Source: Streptomyces sp. NBC_01296 (GTDB lineage Bacteria; Actinomycetota; Actinomycetes; Streptomycetales; Streptomycetaceae). Taken from it: a stretch of DNA of 64,000 bases. Shown piece by piece: positions 40,813 to 50,362 of the stretch. The position numbers and the translations under genes were made by a program. The stretch's first letter is position 1. Every line of letters begins with the position of its first letter. The notes under the pieces were generated by a model that had not been told where the DNA came from, did not search any database, and saw nothing but the letters and a program-made list of their open reading frames with translations. The stretch covers positions 8,791,237-8,855,236 of the forward strand of contig NZ_CP130720.1 of the NCBI RefSeq assembly GCF_035984415.1, written 5' to 3'.

Positions 40813-43800
40813 GTGGACATGCTCCGGGCCGTGGCCCAGGTCCTTGGACAGAACGATGAGGCGTGCGGGGCCGGTTTCCTGGTCGCTGAGGACGTGCTCG
40901 TCACCTGTGCACACGTCGTCCGCGCTGCCGGCAGCGGGCCCGGGGCCAGCGTATGGCTGGTCTTCCCGAACGCTGACGGGGCAGGCGTCGTCGAGGGGAT
41001 CGTCCTGGAAGAGCCGTGGCGGGAACCCGAGGCCGAAGACGTCGCCATGGTGCGCCTGGGTGTCGCCGTGCCCGGGACGCATGTACCGGCGCTGGGTTCC
41101 GCGGAAGGTTCCAGGGGTCACGAGGTGCGCTCGTTCGGCTTTCCCGGACAGGCTCCGGAGGGCGGGCATTTCGGGTACGCGACGGCTGGTGACCTTCTGC
41201 CTGCGACCGAGCATCGGGCCGAACACCTCCAGCTGACGGGCGCCAACGACCTGACCACCGGCTTCAGCGGCGGCCCGGTCGTCGACGAGGTGACCGGTCT
41301 GGTCATCGGCATGCTCACCGAGATCACCAGCCCCGATAAATACGGGAAGGGCCAGGGCATCGCCTACGTCACCCCCGTCCAGGTGCTCCGAGCGATCTGG
41401 CCTGCCCTGACCGTTCAGGATGTATGCCCTTACCGGGGGCTGGAGCCGTTCACCGCGGAACACGCCCAGTGGTTCGAAGGCCGGCAGGACGCCGTAAGCC
41501 AGGTTCTCGCGCATCTGGACGAGCAGCGGCGTGCGGTCCTGCTGCTCGGCCCGTCCGGCTCGGGCAAGTCCTCCCTGATCCAGGCCGGGGTCCTTCCTGC
41601 GCTGGCCGCGGGTGAAGTGGCGGGCAGCGACCGGTGGCTGCCCGTACGCGTTCGACCAGGTCAGGACCTGTGTGCCGAGATCGAGCGCGCAGGGCTGCCC
41701 GGGGCCGCCACCGACGGGATCGCCGAGGCCGTGACCCGCGTGCTCAGGGCACAGCCCGAATACCAGCGGGTCGTACTCGTCATCGACCAGTTCGAGGAGC
41801 TCCTCACCCCGCTGGAAGGCAACCTTGCCGCCGCGGACCGGCTCACGGCCGCGATCACCTCGCACGCAGCCCTGAGCGTGATCCTCGTCATGCGCGACGA
41901 CTTCTACCCCCAGCTCGCCGCCCTCGCCCCCGACCTGCTGGAGGCCGCAATGCCGGGCCTCCTCAACATCCCGGGCACGCTGAGCCAGAACGACCTGCAC
42001 GACATCATCACGCTGCCCGCCCAGAAGGTCGGAGCCCGCTTCGAAAGCGGGCTCCCGGAGCAGGTCGTCACCGATGTCCTGGCCACCGCCCCGGAGGGGG
42101 CGGCAAGCCGCAGGGCCACAGTCACGGTGCTGCCCCTGCTGGAACTGACACTCAGCGAGCTGTGGCGACAGCGCCACGACGGCTTCCTCACCCACGACGC
42201 CTACCGGCGCATCGGGGGAGTGACCGGCAGCCTGACCACCTGGTGCGACACCGCACTCAACCAACTGCCCCCGAACAGCCTGCCCGTCGCTGAGCGTATC
42301 CTGACCTCACTGGTACGCCCTGCCGACCTGCGCCACAACATCCCCGCGATCCGTGCGCAGGTCCCCCTGGAGGATCTGCGCGACCTCGCAGCCGGCCCCG
42401 ACGGTTCACCCGACGGCAGCGATGTGTTCGACACGGTCCTCGCCGAGCTGACCCGGCACCGCATCATCACCACCCGCACACCCGAAGGGCCATCGGCACG
42501 TCCGGTGGCGGAGCTCATCCACGACGCGCTCATCCGAGACTGGGGCAGGCTGCGCGAGTTGATGGGCCAGGACCGCCGCTTCCAGGAATGGTTCGTACGA
42601 GCCCGAGAGCAGCAGGCCCGCTGGGCCGACGGAAGGCACGAGGAAGACCTGCTCGCGGGCACGGCTCTGGCAGCGGGGCTCGAATTGTCCCATGAGCGCC
42701 GTCTGCCCGCCAACATCGACCACTTCCTCACCGCCAGCAAGCAGCGCCAGCAGGCTGCCATCCGCCGCAGCCGACGCCTCAACGCGATCCTGGCCGGCTT
42801 GCTCGCTCTCGCTCTCATCGCGGCGATCGGCGCGCTCTGGCAGTGGCGGTCCTCGGTCACCGCACGTGAGGCAGCCCAGTCCCGTCAGCTCGCGGCCGAG
42901 TCCAACCCCCTCATCACCTGGAACCCCGAACTGGCCTCGCTCCTGGCCGTCCAGGCGTACCGCACGAGCCACACGCCCGAAGCGCAGGAAAGCCTGAACA
43001 ACGCCGCGGCTCTGCCGCTGCACCGGCGTCTGTTGGGCCATGACAGCGGCGTACACGCGGTGGCGTTCAGCCCGGACGGACACACCCTCGCGAGCGGAAG
43101 CGCAGACGGCACCGCACAGCTGTGGGACACGGCTACCGGGAAGGCCGGCATCACACTCGACCACGTTTCCCTGGCCGTGGCCTCACTGGCGTTCAGCCCC
43201 GACGGCAGCATCCTCGCCACCGGCAGCAACGAAGGGCCGGTGCGGCTGTGGAACGTGGCCACCGGCAAGCCCCTCGCCACGTTGACCGGGCATATCAGCC
43301 AGGTGAATTCCGTGGCCTTCAGCCCCGACGGAAAGACGCTCGCCACCGGCAGCAACGACGCGACCGTGCGGCTGTGGGACGTGGCCACCCGAAAGCCCCG
43401 CACCACCCTGCGTGAGCACACCGACATCGTGCACGCGGTGTCGTTCAGCCCCGACGGCCGCACCCTTGCCAGCGGCGGCGGCACGACCGTGCGCCTCTCG
43501 GACGTCGACAGCGGAGCGGCCCTCAGGACGCTGCCCGAGGGGCAAGGCCTCGTGGGCTCGGTGCTGTTCAGTCCCGACGGCCGCACCCTCGTCACCGAAA
43601 ACGGCGACGGGTCGGTAGGGCTGTGGGACGTGGACACCTGGAAAGCCCGCACCACACTGTCCGGGGATGGCGACCCCATCCACTCCATGGCGTACAGCCC
43701 TGACGGAACCATGCTCGTCATCGGAACTGCCGGCCACGGCGTGAAGATCTGGGACGTGGCCACTGGAGCGGTCCGCGCCACCCTCCTCGGGCACACCAAC

Positions 43801-44880
43801 GAGGTGGAATCGGTGGCGTTCAGCCCCGACGGCCGCACCGTCGCTTCCGGCAGCCTCGACCACAGCGTGCGATTGTGGGATGTGGCAGACCGCACCGTCC
43901 TGGCGGGGAACACCAGCGCGGTGCTGGCAGTGGCGTTCCGTCCCCACAGCAGCCTCCTGGCCACCGGCGAAGCCCTGGGGGCGGTCAAGCTGTGGGACGT
44001 GGCGTCCGGCAAGCCACACAGCAGCCTCAACCACCGCGGCGGGGTACTTTCGGCGGCCTTCACTCCCGATGGAGGCACCCTCGCCACCAGTCGCTTGGAC
44101 AGCGAGGTACAGCTGTGGGACGTGGCCAGCGGCAAGGTCCGCAGCACCATCGCTGTCCCCGCGGACAAGGTGGACGCGGTGGCGTTCAGCCCTGACGGAA
44201 AGACCCTGGCGACCGGCGCAGACGACGGAGCGACAGCGCTGTGGAACGTGAAGACCGGAAAAGTCCAGACCGTCATGGGCGAGCACACCGAGTTCGTGGG
44301 CTCTCTGGCGTTCAGCCCCGACGGACGCACCCTCGCCACCGGAAGTGGCGACCATACGGCGCGCGTGTGGGACGTGGCCACCGGCGAAACCCGTACCACC
44401 CTCACCGGCCACACCGACCGGGTGACATCAGTGGCCTTCAGTCCGGACGGACGGACCGTCGCCACCGGCAGTTACGACCGCACCGTGCGGCTGTGGGACG
44501 CGGCTACGGGCAAGACGCGCCGCACGCTGATCGGCCACACCAGCGACGTCAACGCGGTGGCGTTCAGCCCCGACGGCCGCACCATCGCCAGCGGAAGCAC
44601 AGACGGCACCGTGCGGCTGTGGGACGTCGAGTCCGCCAAGACCCGCACCACACTTCTCGGGCACTCCGACGGCGTGGCGTCGTTGGCGTTCAGCCCCGGC
44701 GGCCGCACCGTCGCCTCCGGCAGCTACGACAAGACGGCGCGGCTGTGGAAAGTCGCGCTCCCCACGCCCGCCACAGCCATCAAGAAGATCTGCCACTCCG
44801 TCAACCGCGACATCACCCCGGAAGAACGGACGGCGTACCTGCGGGGCCAATCGGTCGGCCCAGTGTGCAGCGCAGACTGA
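40813..44880 (+). CDS. Trypsin-like/STAND ATPase/WD40 protein
   Basis: 1355 residues from GTG 40813 (ATG 40819 is the alternative). Domains in order: (1) trypsin-like protease, residues 1-200, with catalytic His34 (VTCAHVV), Asp76 (AEDVAMVRL) and Ser152 (GFSGGPV) all present; (2) nSTAND1-type ATPase, about 205-620, entered by CPYRGLEPFTAEHAQWFEGR, Walker A LGPSGSGKSSL (Lys252), Walker B VVLVIDQFEEL (Asp325); (3) one membrane-like helix at about 655-675 (AILAGLLALALIAAIGALW) and an AREAAQSRQLAAES linker; (4) 14 WD40 repeats, enough for two seven-bladed propellers. A plausible reading is ligand sensing by WD40, ATP-driven assembly, and protease release as effector, as in STAND conflict systems. 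Confidence 0.9.
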   Translation: MDMLRAVAQVLGQNDEACGAGFLVAEDVLVTCAHVVRAAGSGPGASVWLVFPNADGAGVVEGIVLEEPWREPEAEDVAMVRLGVAVPGTHVPALGSAEGSRGHEVRSFGFPGQAPEGGHFGYATAGDLLPATEHRAEHLQLTGANDLTTGFSGGPVVDEVTGLVIGMLTEITSPDKYGKGQGIAYVTPVQVLRAIWPALTVQDVCPYRGLEPFTAEHAQWFEGRQDAVSQVLAHLDEQRRAVLLLGPSGSGKSSLIQAGVLPALAAGEVAGSDRWLPVRVRPGQDLCAEIERAGLPGAATDGIAEAVTRVLRAQPEYQRVVLVIDQFEELLTPLEGNLAAADRLTAAITSHAALSVILVMRDDFYPQLAALAPDLLEAAMPGLLNIPGTLSQNDLHDIITLPAQKVGARFESGLPEQVVTDVLATAPEGAASRRATVTVLPLLELTLSELWRQRHDGFLTHDAYRRIGGVTGSLTTWCDTALNQLPPNSLPVAERILTSLVRPADLRHNIPAIRAQVPLEDLRDLAAGPDGSPDGSDVFDTVLAELTRHRIITTRTPEGPSARPVAELIHDALIRDWGRLRELMGQDRRFQEWFVRAREQQARWADGRHEEDLLAGTALAAGLELSHERRLPANIDHFLTASKQRQQAAIRRSRRLNAILAGLLALALIAAIGALWQWRSSVTAREAAQSRQLAAESNPLITWNPELASLLAVQAYRTSHTPEAQESLNNAAALPLHRRLLGHDSGVHAVAFSPDGHTLASGSADGTAQLWDTATGKAGITLDHVSLAVASLAFSPDGSILATGSNEGPVRLWNVATGKPLATLTGHISQVNSVAFSPDGKTLATGSNDATVRLWDVATRKPRTTLREHTDIVHAVSFSPDGRTLASGGGTTVRLSDVDSGAALRTLPEGQGLVGSVLFSPDGRTLVTENGDGSVGLWDVDTWKARTTLSGDGDPIHSMAYSPDGTMLVIGTAGHGVKIWDVATGAVRATLLGHTNEVESVAFSPDGRTVASGSLDHSVRLWDVADRTVLAGNTSAVLAVAFRPHSSLLATGEALGAVKLWDVASGKPHSSLNHRGGVLSAAFTPDGGTLATSRLDSEVQLWDVASGKVRSTIAVPADKVDAVAFSPDGKTLATGADDGATALWNVKTGKVQTVMGEHTEFVGSLAFSPDGRTLATGSGDHTARVWDVATGETRTTLTGHTDRVTSVAFSPDGRTVATGSYDRTVRLWDAATGKTRRTLIGHTSDVNAVAFSPDGRTIASGSTDGTVRLWDVESAKTRTTLLGHSDGVASLAFSPGGRTVASGSYDKTARLWKVALPTPATAIKKICHSVNRDITPEERTAYLRGQSVGPVCSAD

Positions 44881-45102
44881 AGAACAGGGTGGTGTCAGAG
44901 GTCAGTTTTCGCTCGCGGGGCACGTGCTGTGCCCGGCTGGTCGTCCTACAGTGCGGGCCTGAGCAAGTGGCCAGTGCCCGGTGCCCGGCCGGGACGCGCG
45001 GCGTGCTCCTGTGTCCGGCGGACCCTTAGATTCCACCATATGTTCGATTGTCTGGGCGAGTCGCCTGCCGACAGCCCACCGGCCGGGCTCCTCTGGTCGG
45101 GC

Positions 45103-45290
45103 CGACCATGGAAGAGGGGTGACCTCGAGGGAGGCCTCGGAGATGGTGTTGCAACCGCCGGTGGAGCCGATGCTGGCGCAGGCTGCGGAGTCGGTGCCGG
45201 GCCCGGTCGCGCTGCGGGCGGGGGTGGCGTACGAGCAGAAGCTGGACGGCCACCGCGCGCTCGTGTTCACCGCGGCTCGATCCGGGTCGC
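45103..45290 (+). pseudogene. ATP-dependent DNA ligase 5' relic (copy N5, longest)
   Basis: Leader GACCATGGAAGAG and GAGGGAGGCC lead to ATG 45143. It reads LQPPVEPMLAQAAESVPG, VALRAGVAYEQKLDGHRALV. KLDG is the active-site motif whose Lys takes AMP in ATP-dependent ligases. Similarity ends after about 50 codons (FTAARSG) and the rest of the catalytic domain is absent. A secreted-protein gene on the opposite strand follows directly. Confidence 0.8.
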
Positions 45291-45362
45291 ATGCGCCGTG
45301 TCGGAGCAGTGCCGAATGCCGGAGGGGCTGCCTCAGCCTCTCGGGCGTTCGTCGTCATGCCG

Positions 45363-45818
45363 TCAACGGGCGTTCACGTAGATCTGGGGCGACCAGCGGG
45401 TGCAGGCATTGCCGTTGCACGCCTGGACCAGGAAGTTGTAGTCGTTTCCGGGAGCTTCGATGGTCCACATCCTGTGCGCGCCGTTGTGCATTCTTTGATC
45501 GTGCCAGCCTCCGGCATCCCCCGACCAGCGCATGGTGTAGTGGGTGGTATCGGTTCTGGAGGTTCCCCCGAAGTAGACGGTGATGGCGTTCTCGCACGAG
45601 TCGTAGCGCGCGCCGATGTAGGGACTGTTGCTGAACTTGTACCGGGGAGGAGTGTCCCCGATGTTGTTGCCGCCCTTGGGTGGGAAGCCGTTGCGGGAGT
45701 AGCAGTCCCGCGCCGGGGCGGCCTCCGCGCCGGAGGCGGGCACCGCCATGATGCCGGTCGCGAGGAGGACAGCGGACGAGACCGCCGTAGCGGCACGACG
45801 CCACTTGAGCACAGGCAT
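45363..45818 (-). CDS. Secreted Cys-containing beta-type protein
   Basis: 151 residues from ATG 45816-45818 with GGAG upstream. Signal peptide (ATAVSSAVLLATGIMAVPAS, cleavage near GAEAAPA). The mature region is strand-rich with four Cys (RDCYSRN, DSCENAI, QACNGNACTRWSP). The end NFLVQACNGNACTRWSP resembles the last strands of fibronectin type III domains. Extracellular; function not known. Confidence 0.7.
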   Translation of the reverse strand: MPVLKWRRAATAVSSAVLLATGIMAVPASGAEAAPARDCYSRNGFPPKGGNNIGDTPPRYKFSNSPYIGARYDSCENAITVYFGGTSRTDTTHYTMRWSGDAGGWHDQRMHNGAHRMWTIEAPGNDYNFLVQACNGNACTRWSPQIYVNAR

Positions 45819-45870
45819 GGTTGACTCCGTCCATGTGTGTGGGTTTCCTGCCGGCCTCGCCGCCACCCCT

Positions 45871-45908
45871 GTGTGCGGCTGCGGCTGCGGCCGCGGCTGC
45901 GGCCGCGG
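45871..45908. repeat. GCGGCT/GCGGCC hexanucleotide tract
   Basis: Alternating GCGGCT and GCGGCC units upstream of the secreted-protein gene. Short, possibly slippage-prone, lying in its leader. Confidence 0.5.
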
Positions 45909-46129
45909 AAGACGCTTGACGCCGCTTGCGGTGCCGACAAGTCCAGACCCGGTAGCCGCCCCCGCGGCCATCCCTTTTTCAGGTTACGGCGGCCGACGCG
46001 ATGCAGCTTGCCGAGTCCGGTCAGCCGGCCGGGGGAGTTCGCTAGAGCCACGGGGGATCAGGCGGGTCGGGAGTTCGTTGCGGTTGCCGGGCACGGGCCG
46101 ACCGACGGAGACGACAAGGCGTGACCAGC

Positions 46130-47277
46130 TACTGAGGTTTTCGGGTTGTCATCGGGTAGTGACGGTTCATGATCCCTGCGGTATGCCGGTGAGGTGAGGT
46201 ATCCAGAGGGTGGGGGCCTGACCGCTGAGCGTCGGGCGTTTCGTGAGGGGATCCGGCTTCAGGCCGGCGAAAGGTTCGCGGCGGGTGAGAAGACCGCGGT
46301 CATCGCGAAAGAGCTGCGGGTGAGTGTCCGGTCGGTGGAGCGGTGGCGTCGTGCATGGCGCGAGGGCGGCATGGAGGCCTTGCGCTCGGCGGGTCCGGCG
46401 AACTCCCCGACCGTCACTGATGCCCAGTTCGCTGTGCTCGAGGAGGAACTCGGCAAGGGCCCGTCGGCGCACGGCTTCGAAGACGAACGCTGGACTCTGG
46501 TCCGGGTCCAGACGCTGATCCGTCGGCGTCTTCGGGTGAGCCTGTCGGTGGCGACGGTATGGCGGCTGCTGAAACGGCACGGCTGGTCCTGGCAGGCGCC
46601 CGCCCGCAGAGCCCTCGAGCGTGACGAGCACGCGGTGGAGCTGTGGAAGAAGGAGGTGTGGCCCCGGGTAAAAGGCTCGCGGCGGCGTCCGGTGCCTGGG
46701 TCGTCTTCGAGGACGAAGCCGGCTTCTCGATGACTCCGCCCCGTGCCCGCACCTGGGGCCGGCGCGGGCAGACTCCCGTCATCCGCGTCCGTGGCAGGTC
46801 CCGCCGCCGGACCTCGGTCGCCGCGTTGTGCTGCTACAAACCCGGTGAGAAGAGCCGTCTCATCCACCGCCCCCGCACCCATCTCCTGCTCAAGGGCGCA
46901 CGCAAGAGCTTCTCCTGGAAGGACTACCGCGACCTGCTGGTGCGGGCACGCATCCAGCTCGACGGCCCGATTGTGGTGGTCTGGGACAATCTCAACACCC
47001 ACCTCGCCGCCGGGCTGAAACGGTACGAGGCCGAGCACGACTGGCTTACCACCGTCCGCCTCCCGCCCTATGCGCCCGACTTGAACCCCGTCGAGGCCGT
47101 CTGGTCACTCGTGCGCAGAGCAATGGCCAACACCGCTTTCGCCACACCCGACGACCTCGACCGCACATTCCGCCGCGAGTTACGCAGAATCCAGCTCCGG
47201 CCCCACCTGATCGATGGCTGCCTCACCGCCACAGGCCTGGCTATCAACCCACCGACGCCACCCTGAAAACCTCAGTA
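46130..47277 (+). mobile_element. IS630-family element (copy c)
   Basis: 1148 bp between TA duplications (46130-46131 and 47276-47277). Inverted ends CTGAGGTTTTC... / ...GAAAACCTCAG. Nearly identical to copy d at 55737-56884, which is in the opposite orientation. Its right end truncates the minus-strand gene at 47278-47669. Confidence 0.9.
46194..47266 (+). CDS. IS630-family transposase made by -1 frameshifting (copy c)
   Basis: The first frame starts VRYPEGGGLTAERRAF (GTG 46194) with an HTH (EKTAVIAKELRVSVRSVERW). At GTA AAA GGC (AAAA at 46670-46673) the -1 frame continues with the DDE core: WVVFEDEAGFSM, IVVVWDNLNTHL and APDLNPVEAVWSLV. Compared with copy d, the protein differs at only two residues seen (VRAR/VRAH and THLA/THLT). 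Apparently intact and possibly active. Confidence 0.85.
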
Positions 47278-47669
47278 GTGAAGCAGAGGCCGATCCGTTC
47301 GCCGGTTGGGTCGTGGCGCTGGGCGGGCTCGTCCGGCTCGGGCGGTGCCGGCAGCCAGCCGTTGCGGGCGGCGGCCGCCCTGTAGTAGGCGACGACGTCC
47401 GCTCGGCGGGCGGGCTCGGTGTACCCCCGGCCGAAGTACGCGAAGCGGTCGTCGTCGTCGCAGCCGGAGTATGACCCGTCGTCGGCCTGTGCTCCTTGCG
47501 GGGTGCCGAGGGTCCCGACCTGGGCGGACATTGGGTCCTGCAGTGCCGCGTCTGCGGCGGTGCAGCCGTAGATCCCGCCGTTGAGGGCCCACCAGCCACC
47601 CATGACGGTGAGTGTGCCCAAGACCAGTCCGCCCGCAACTACGGACGCTCCCACACGAAGATCATTCAC
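47278..47669 (-). pseudogene. Membrane-anchored hypothetical protein truncated by IS630
   Basis: Starts at GTG 47667-47669 (NDLRVGASVVAGGLVLGTL). One N-terminal hydrophobic segment is followed by an outer domain with Cys (GIYGCTAADAAL, SYSGCDDDD) and YYRAAAARNGWLPAPPEPDE. The frame runs into the right end of IS630 copy c after GERIGLCFT. The continuation across the element is a candidate either to the left of 46130 or, if the segment between the IS copies has inverted, to the right of 56884. Confidence 0.65.
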
Positions 47670-47877
47670 GGGCGGGAGCGTACCGGTCGGCAGCGGCGGG
47701 GAGAACCCGGGCACCCGCACCATGAGCGATAAGGCTGCCCCGGCCACTTAGGCGAAGTTCACGTCCACCAGCGGCAACTCAACGATCTTGTTCGGTACCA
47801 CAACGGCTTCGAAGCAGCCGCGATGGCCGCCGCGATCGGCCCCACCAGCGGAACCCCAGTCAGACGGAGAGATAGCC
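47670..47877. other. Short intergenic stretch
   Basis: Nothing recognisable. Includes the 3' flank of the decayed regulator that follows on the minus strand. Confidence 0.3.
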
Positions 47878-48640
47878 TCAGCGCCCGACGGCCGTAGGTT
47901 CCGGGCATGGCGTCTTCCGGCACGCGTAGGCCATCAGGCCCCTGATAGGCATGGCCATGCACGCGGTGTGCCACAGGCCGAGCTGCGCGGTGCCGGGGAG
48001 CGGAGCCGACGCCGCCTCGCGTAGCAGGGCCAACGCGCGTTCCCCACGATAGGCAGGATGGACAGTCCGGGGCAGCGTGGACGGCAGGACTTGCGAGGCA
48101 ACGATGCGCATCTGCTGCCATGCCCTCTCGACGTCCTCAGGCGGCAGGAAGTGCCGACTGCGCCACCGGGTGTATGCCGACCTGACGGCATCCCGGATCT
48201 CGGACTCGGTCAGGCCCACCGTGCCCGCTGCGCGGGTTGGAGGGGCCGCCGTTCGGGGCGGGGCAAGCAGCCACCCGGAAGGCAGGACCACACGGCTCCG
48301 CCCTGCCTTCCGGCCGATCCATCCCTCATCCTCGAGGTGGCCAAGGGCCATGCGCATGCGGGAGGGTAAGGCTGGGACGCGATCTGATGGAGGAACCGGC
48401 CGGCCAGGTGGCGTGCCCGCGAGTGTCGCTCATCCGACGCATGAGGCACCGCGATGTGGCGCCCGTTCTGGGCCATTGTTCCGGCATCGGCCAGATCCGG
48501 AAGGCCCGCGGCAGCAGTCTCGCGCGGGTAAGCCGAGGTCGGCGGCCGCGACGTTGGCCGGCAGCACCGTTCCGCGCACGTACCGACCGAGTGATCAGCC
48601 GACGGATCTCTTCGACCGTCACCTTCGAAGCCGCAAGGTC
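47878..48640 (-). pseudogene. GntR-like winged-helix regulator with several frameshifts
   Basis: The best-preserved stretch (minus strand, from about 48360 down) reads RMRMALGHLEDEGWIGRKAG, matching the end of a GntR-type winged helix, then LTESEIRDAVRSAYTRWRSR and a helical C-domain. Upstream, HLAGRFLHQIASQP and TVEEIRRLITRSVR look like earlier parts in other frames. At least two indels are needed, so it is a pseudogene. Confidence 0.45.
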
Positions 48641-48798
48641 AACAGCCCCGCCAGCTCACCTTCACCGTGAAGTGGCAGCTTCACGTACAGGTCTCGCTGC
48701 GGGGCGCGCCTGCCAGGCCGCCGTCCCCCCGCCAGCAACCGGGAGACGACGGGAGAGAGGGGTGCCCGGTCACCTCGAGGGTCGCTAGGGTCGCCTGC

Positions 48799-49830
48799 AT
48801 GACGAGGACGACACCGCCGCGCCCGCTCGATGTCGAGGCGCTCTTCCCGGAACTGGCCGCGTACCGTGGCACGACCACCCGCCTCCACCCGCGGGCGGGC
48901 GCTCCGGACCTGTCGCAGAGCTCGGTGGGAGGGCCCATGCTGTGGCCGGCGAACGAGCCCTGGCCGGTATGCAGGGAGGCCCACGGCCGAGGCCGCGGAC
49001 GGAGTATCGAGGACATCCGCCGGGAACGCCAGATCTGGGCGGCCGCGCGGGCGAGACAGCCGTACGAGGGTCTCACCGACGACGAGCGGCAGCTCATAGA
49101 GACGCTCGGCCGCAAGCATCGCGTGCCCGACCTGAACGACACCAACCCGCTGCCCATGCTCGGCGTCGCGCAGTTCTACCGCCGAGACCTCCCCGATCTG
49201 CCGGCCGGGCCGGACGGATGCGACCTGCTCCAGATGTTCTGGTGCCCCTTCGACGCCCACGGCCCCACCCGCTACGGCATGCTGCTCCGCCTGCGCTGGC
49301 GCAACTCGGCAGAGGTCGGCGAGGTGCTGGCCGAGCCGCCGCAGCCGCCGGTCGTCGGCTACGAGGGGTACGTGCCCGAGCCGTGCGTGCTGCACCCGGA
49401 GCAGGTGGTGACGTATCCGTTCGCCGGGCTCCTGCCCGAGGAGCTGTGCGCGCGGATCGACGCATGGGAGGAGGCCCTGGAAGAGGCGGCTGAGGAAGAG
49501 GACGAGGACGGCGTGGCCGAACTCCCCGGCTACCAGTACGACCTGTCGATCCCGCCCGGCTGGCGCGTCGGCGGTTTCGCCTCCTGGCACCTCACCGATC
49601 CCTCCCCGATGGACTGCCGCGCTTGCACCACGCCGATGCACCTCCTGCTGACCGTCGACACGTCCGAATGGGACGGAGGCAGCAAGAGCTGGGCGCCTCT
49701 CGAGGAACAGGGCCTGCCCCCACGTCAGGCCGCCGAACCGACCGGAGTCGTCGTGGGCAACCACGGCGAAGTCAACGTCTTCGCCTGCCCCGCCGACCCC
49801 GGACACCCGCACCGCTGGAGCATCCAGTAG
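48799..49830 (+). CDS. DUF1963-like (YwqG-type) protein
   Basis: 343 residues from ATG 48799. Landmarks of this large actinobacterial family: an N-terminal SSVGGPMLWPANEPWPVC, MLGVAQFYRRDLPDLPAGPD, LLQMFWCPFDAHGPTRYG, an acidic stretch (EEALEEAAEEEDEDG), and a C-terminal DLSIPPGWRVGGFASWHLTD with a Cys pair (MDCRACTTPM). Cytoplasmic; function unknown, often part of polymorphic-toxin or accessory regions. Confidence 0.7.
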   Translation: MTRTTPPRPLDVEALFPELAAYRGTTTRLHPRAGAPDLSQSSVGGPMLWPANEPWPVCREAHGRGRGRSIEDIRRERQIWAAARARQPYEGLTDDERQLIETLGRKHRVPDLNDTNPLPMLGVAQFYRRDLPDLPAGPDGCDLLQMFWCPFDAHGPTRYGMLLRLRWRNSAEVGEVLAEPPQPPVVGYEGYVPEPCVLHPEQVVTYPFAGLLPEELCARIDAWEEALEEAAEEEDEDGVAELPGYQYDLSIPPGWRVGGFASWHLTDPSPMDCRACTTPMHLLLTVDTSEWDGGSKSWAPLEEQGLPPRQAAEPTGVVVGNHGEVNVFACPADPGHPHRWSIQ

Positions 49831-49899
49831 GAGCCGCGGAGGCCCCCGACTTTTGTCCGCAACGAAAGTCGTGACTCTCCGCGGGGGAATGCCTCCTCA

Positions 49900-50032
49900 A
49901 CGACGATCCGTGAGATATGCGGTAAGGGGTGATCCAGAGAGCGTCGTACTTGCTGAGGACTGCCCGGAGTTCGCGGGCGCTCCGAGGTGTCATGGCCAGG
50001 AGCAAGCGGTCGAGGAGAGCGCGGCCTTCCAC
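49900..50032 (-). pseudogene. Short relic of a small helical protein
   Basis: The minus strand reads ALLDRLLLAMTPRSARELRA and VLSKYDALWITPYR, similar to small actinobacterial helical proteins with an ARELRxxL motif. Plus strand GTGAGATATGCGGTAAGG at about 49909 also recalls the start of the IS630 transposase (VRYA). Too short for a firm call. Confidence 0.25.
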
Positions 50033-50068
50033 GGGGTTGGTTGAAGCCTGGGGACAGGGTCGCCGCCT

Positions 50069-50216
50069 GGAACACCCCCGCGTCGGCGGGCAGGACTACG
50101 GGCCCAGTGCGGGAGCCGCCTCACGCTGGGAACACCCCGCGTTGGCGGAGAGGACCCGTCGCCGGTCCAGACGATCTCGCTGGATCTCGGAACACCCGCG
50201 GCCCCGACGGCGGGTC
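50069..50216 (-). CRISPR. Degenerate three-unit CRISPR-like array (type I-E repeat style)
   Basis: Three related 27-28-base units start at 50069, 50129 and 50189, exactly 60 bases apart. Unit 1 GGAACACCCCCGCGTCGG..., unit 2 GGAACACCCC-GCGTTGG..., unit 3 GGAACACCCGCGGCCCC.... Read on the minus strand they give GTCCTNCCCGCC-ACGCGGGGGTGTTCC-type repeats with an inverted-repeat core, as in Streptomyces type I-E arrays. Spacers are 32 and 33 bases. The repeats have diverged and no cas gene is visible in the window, so this is a relic or an orphan mini-array. Confidence 0.55.
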
Positions 50217-50362
50217 GGCGGGGAGCCCCCTTCGTGGCCTGCAGGTTCTTAGGCGCTTTGCATGTCTATGGTCATCTGCCGGAGGTGCAGAGGTGCTGTC
50301 ATGGCGGAGGCCGAGGCCGTAACGTAGTCCATGCGCCAGCAGCGTGTTCGGGGTTGTGGCGG

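Noticed and set aside
42885..44465. 526-codon minus-strand frame over the WD40 region.
   Set aside because: It mirrors the repetitive WD40 codons and gives a periodic low-complexity product; the plus strand is clearly coding.
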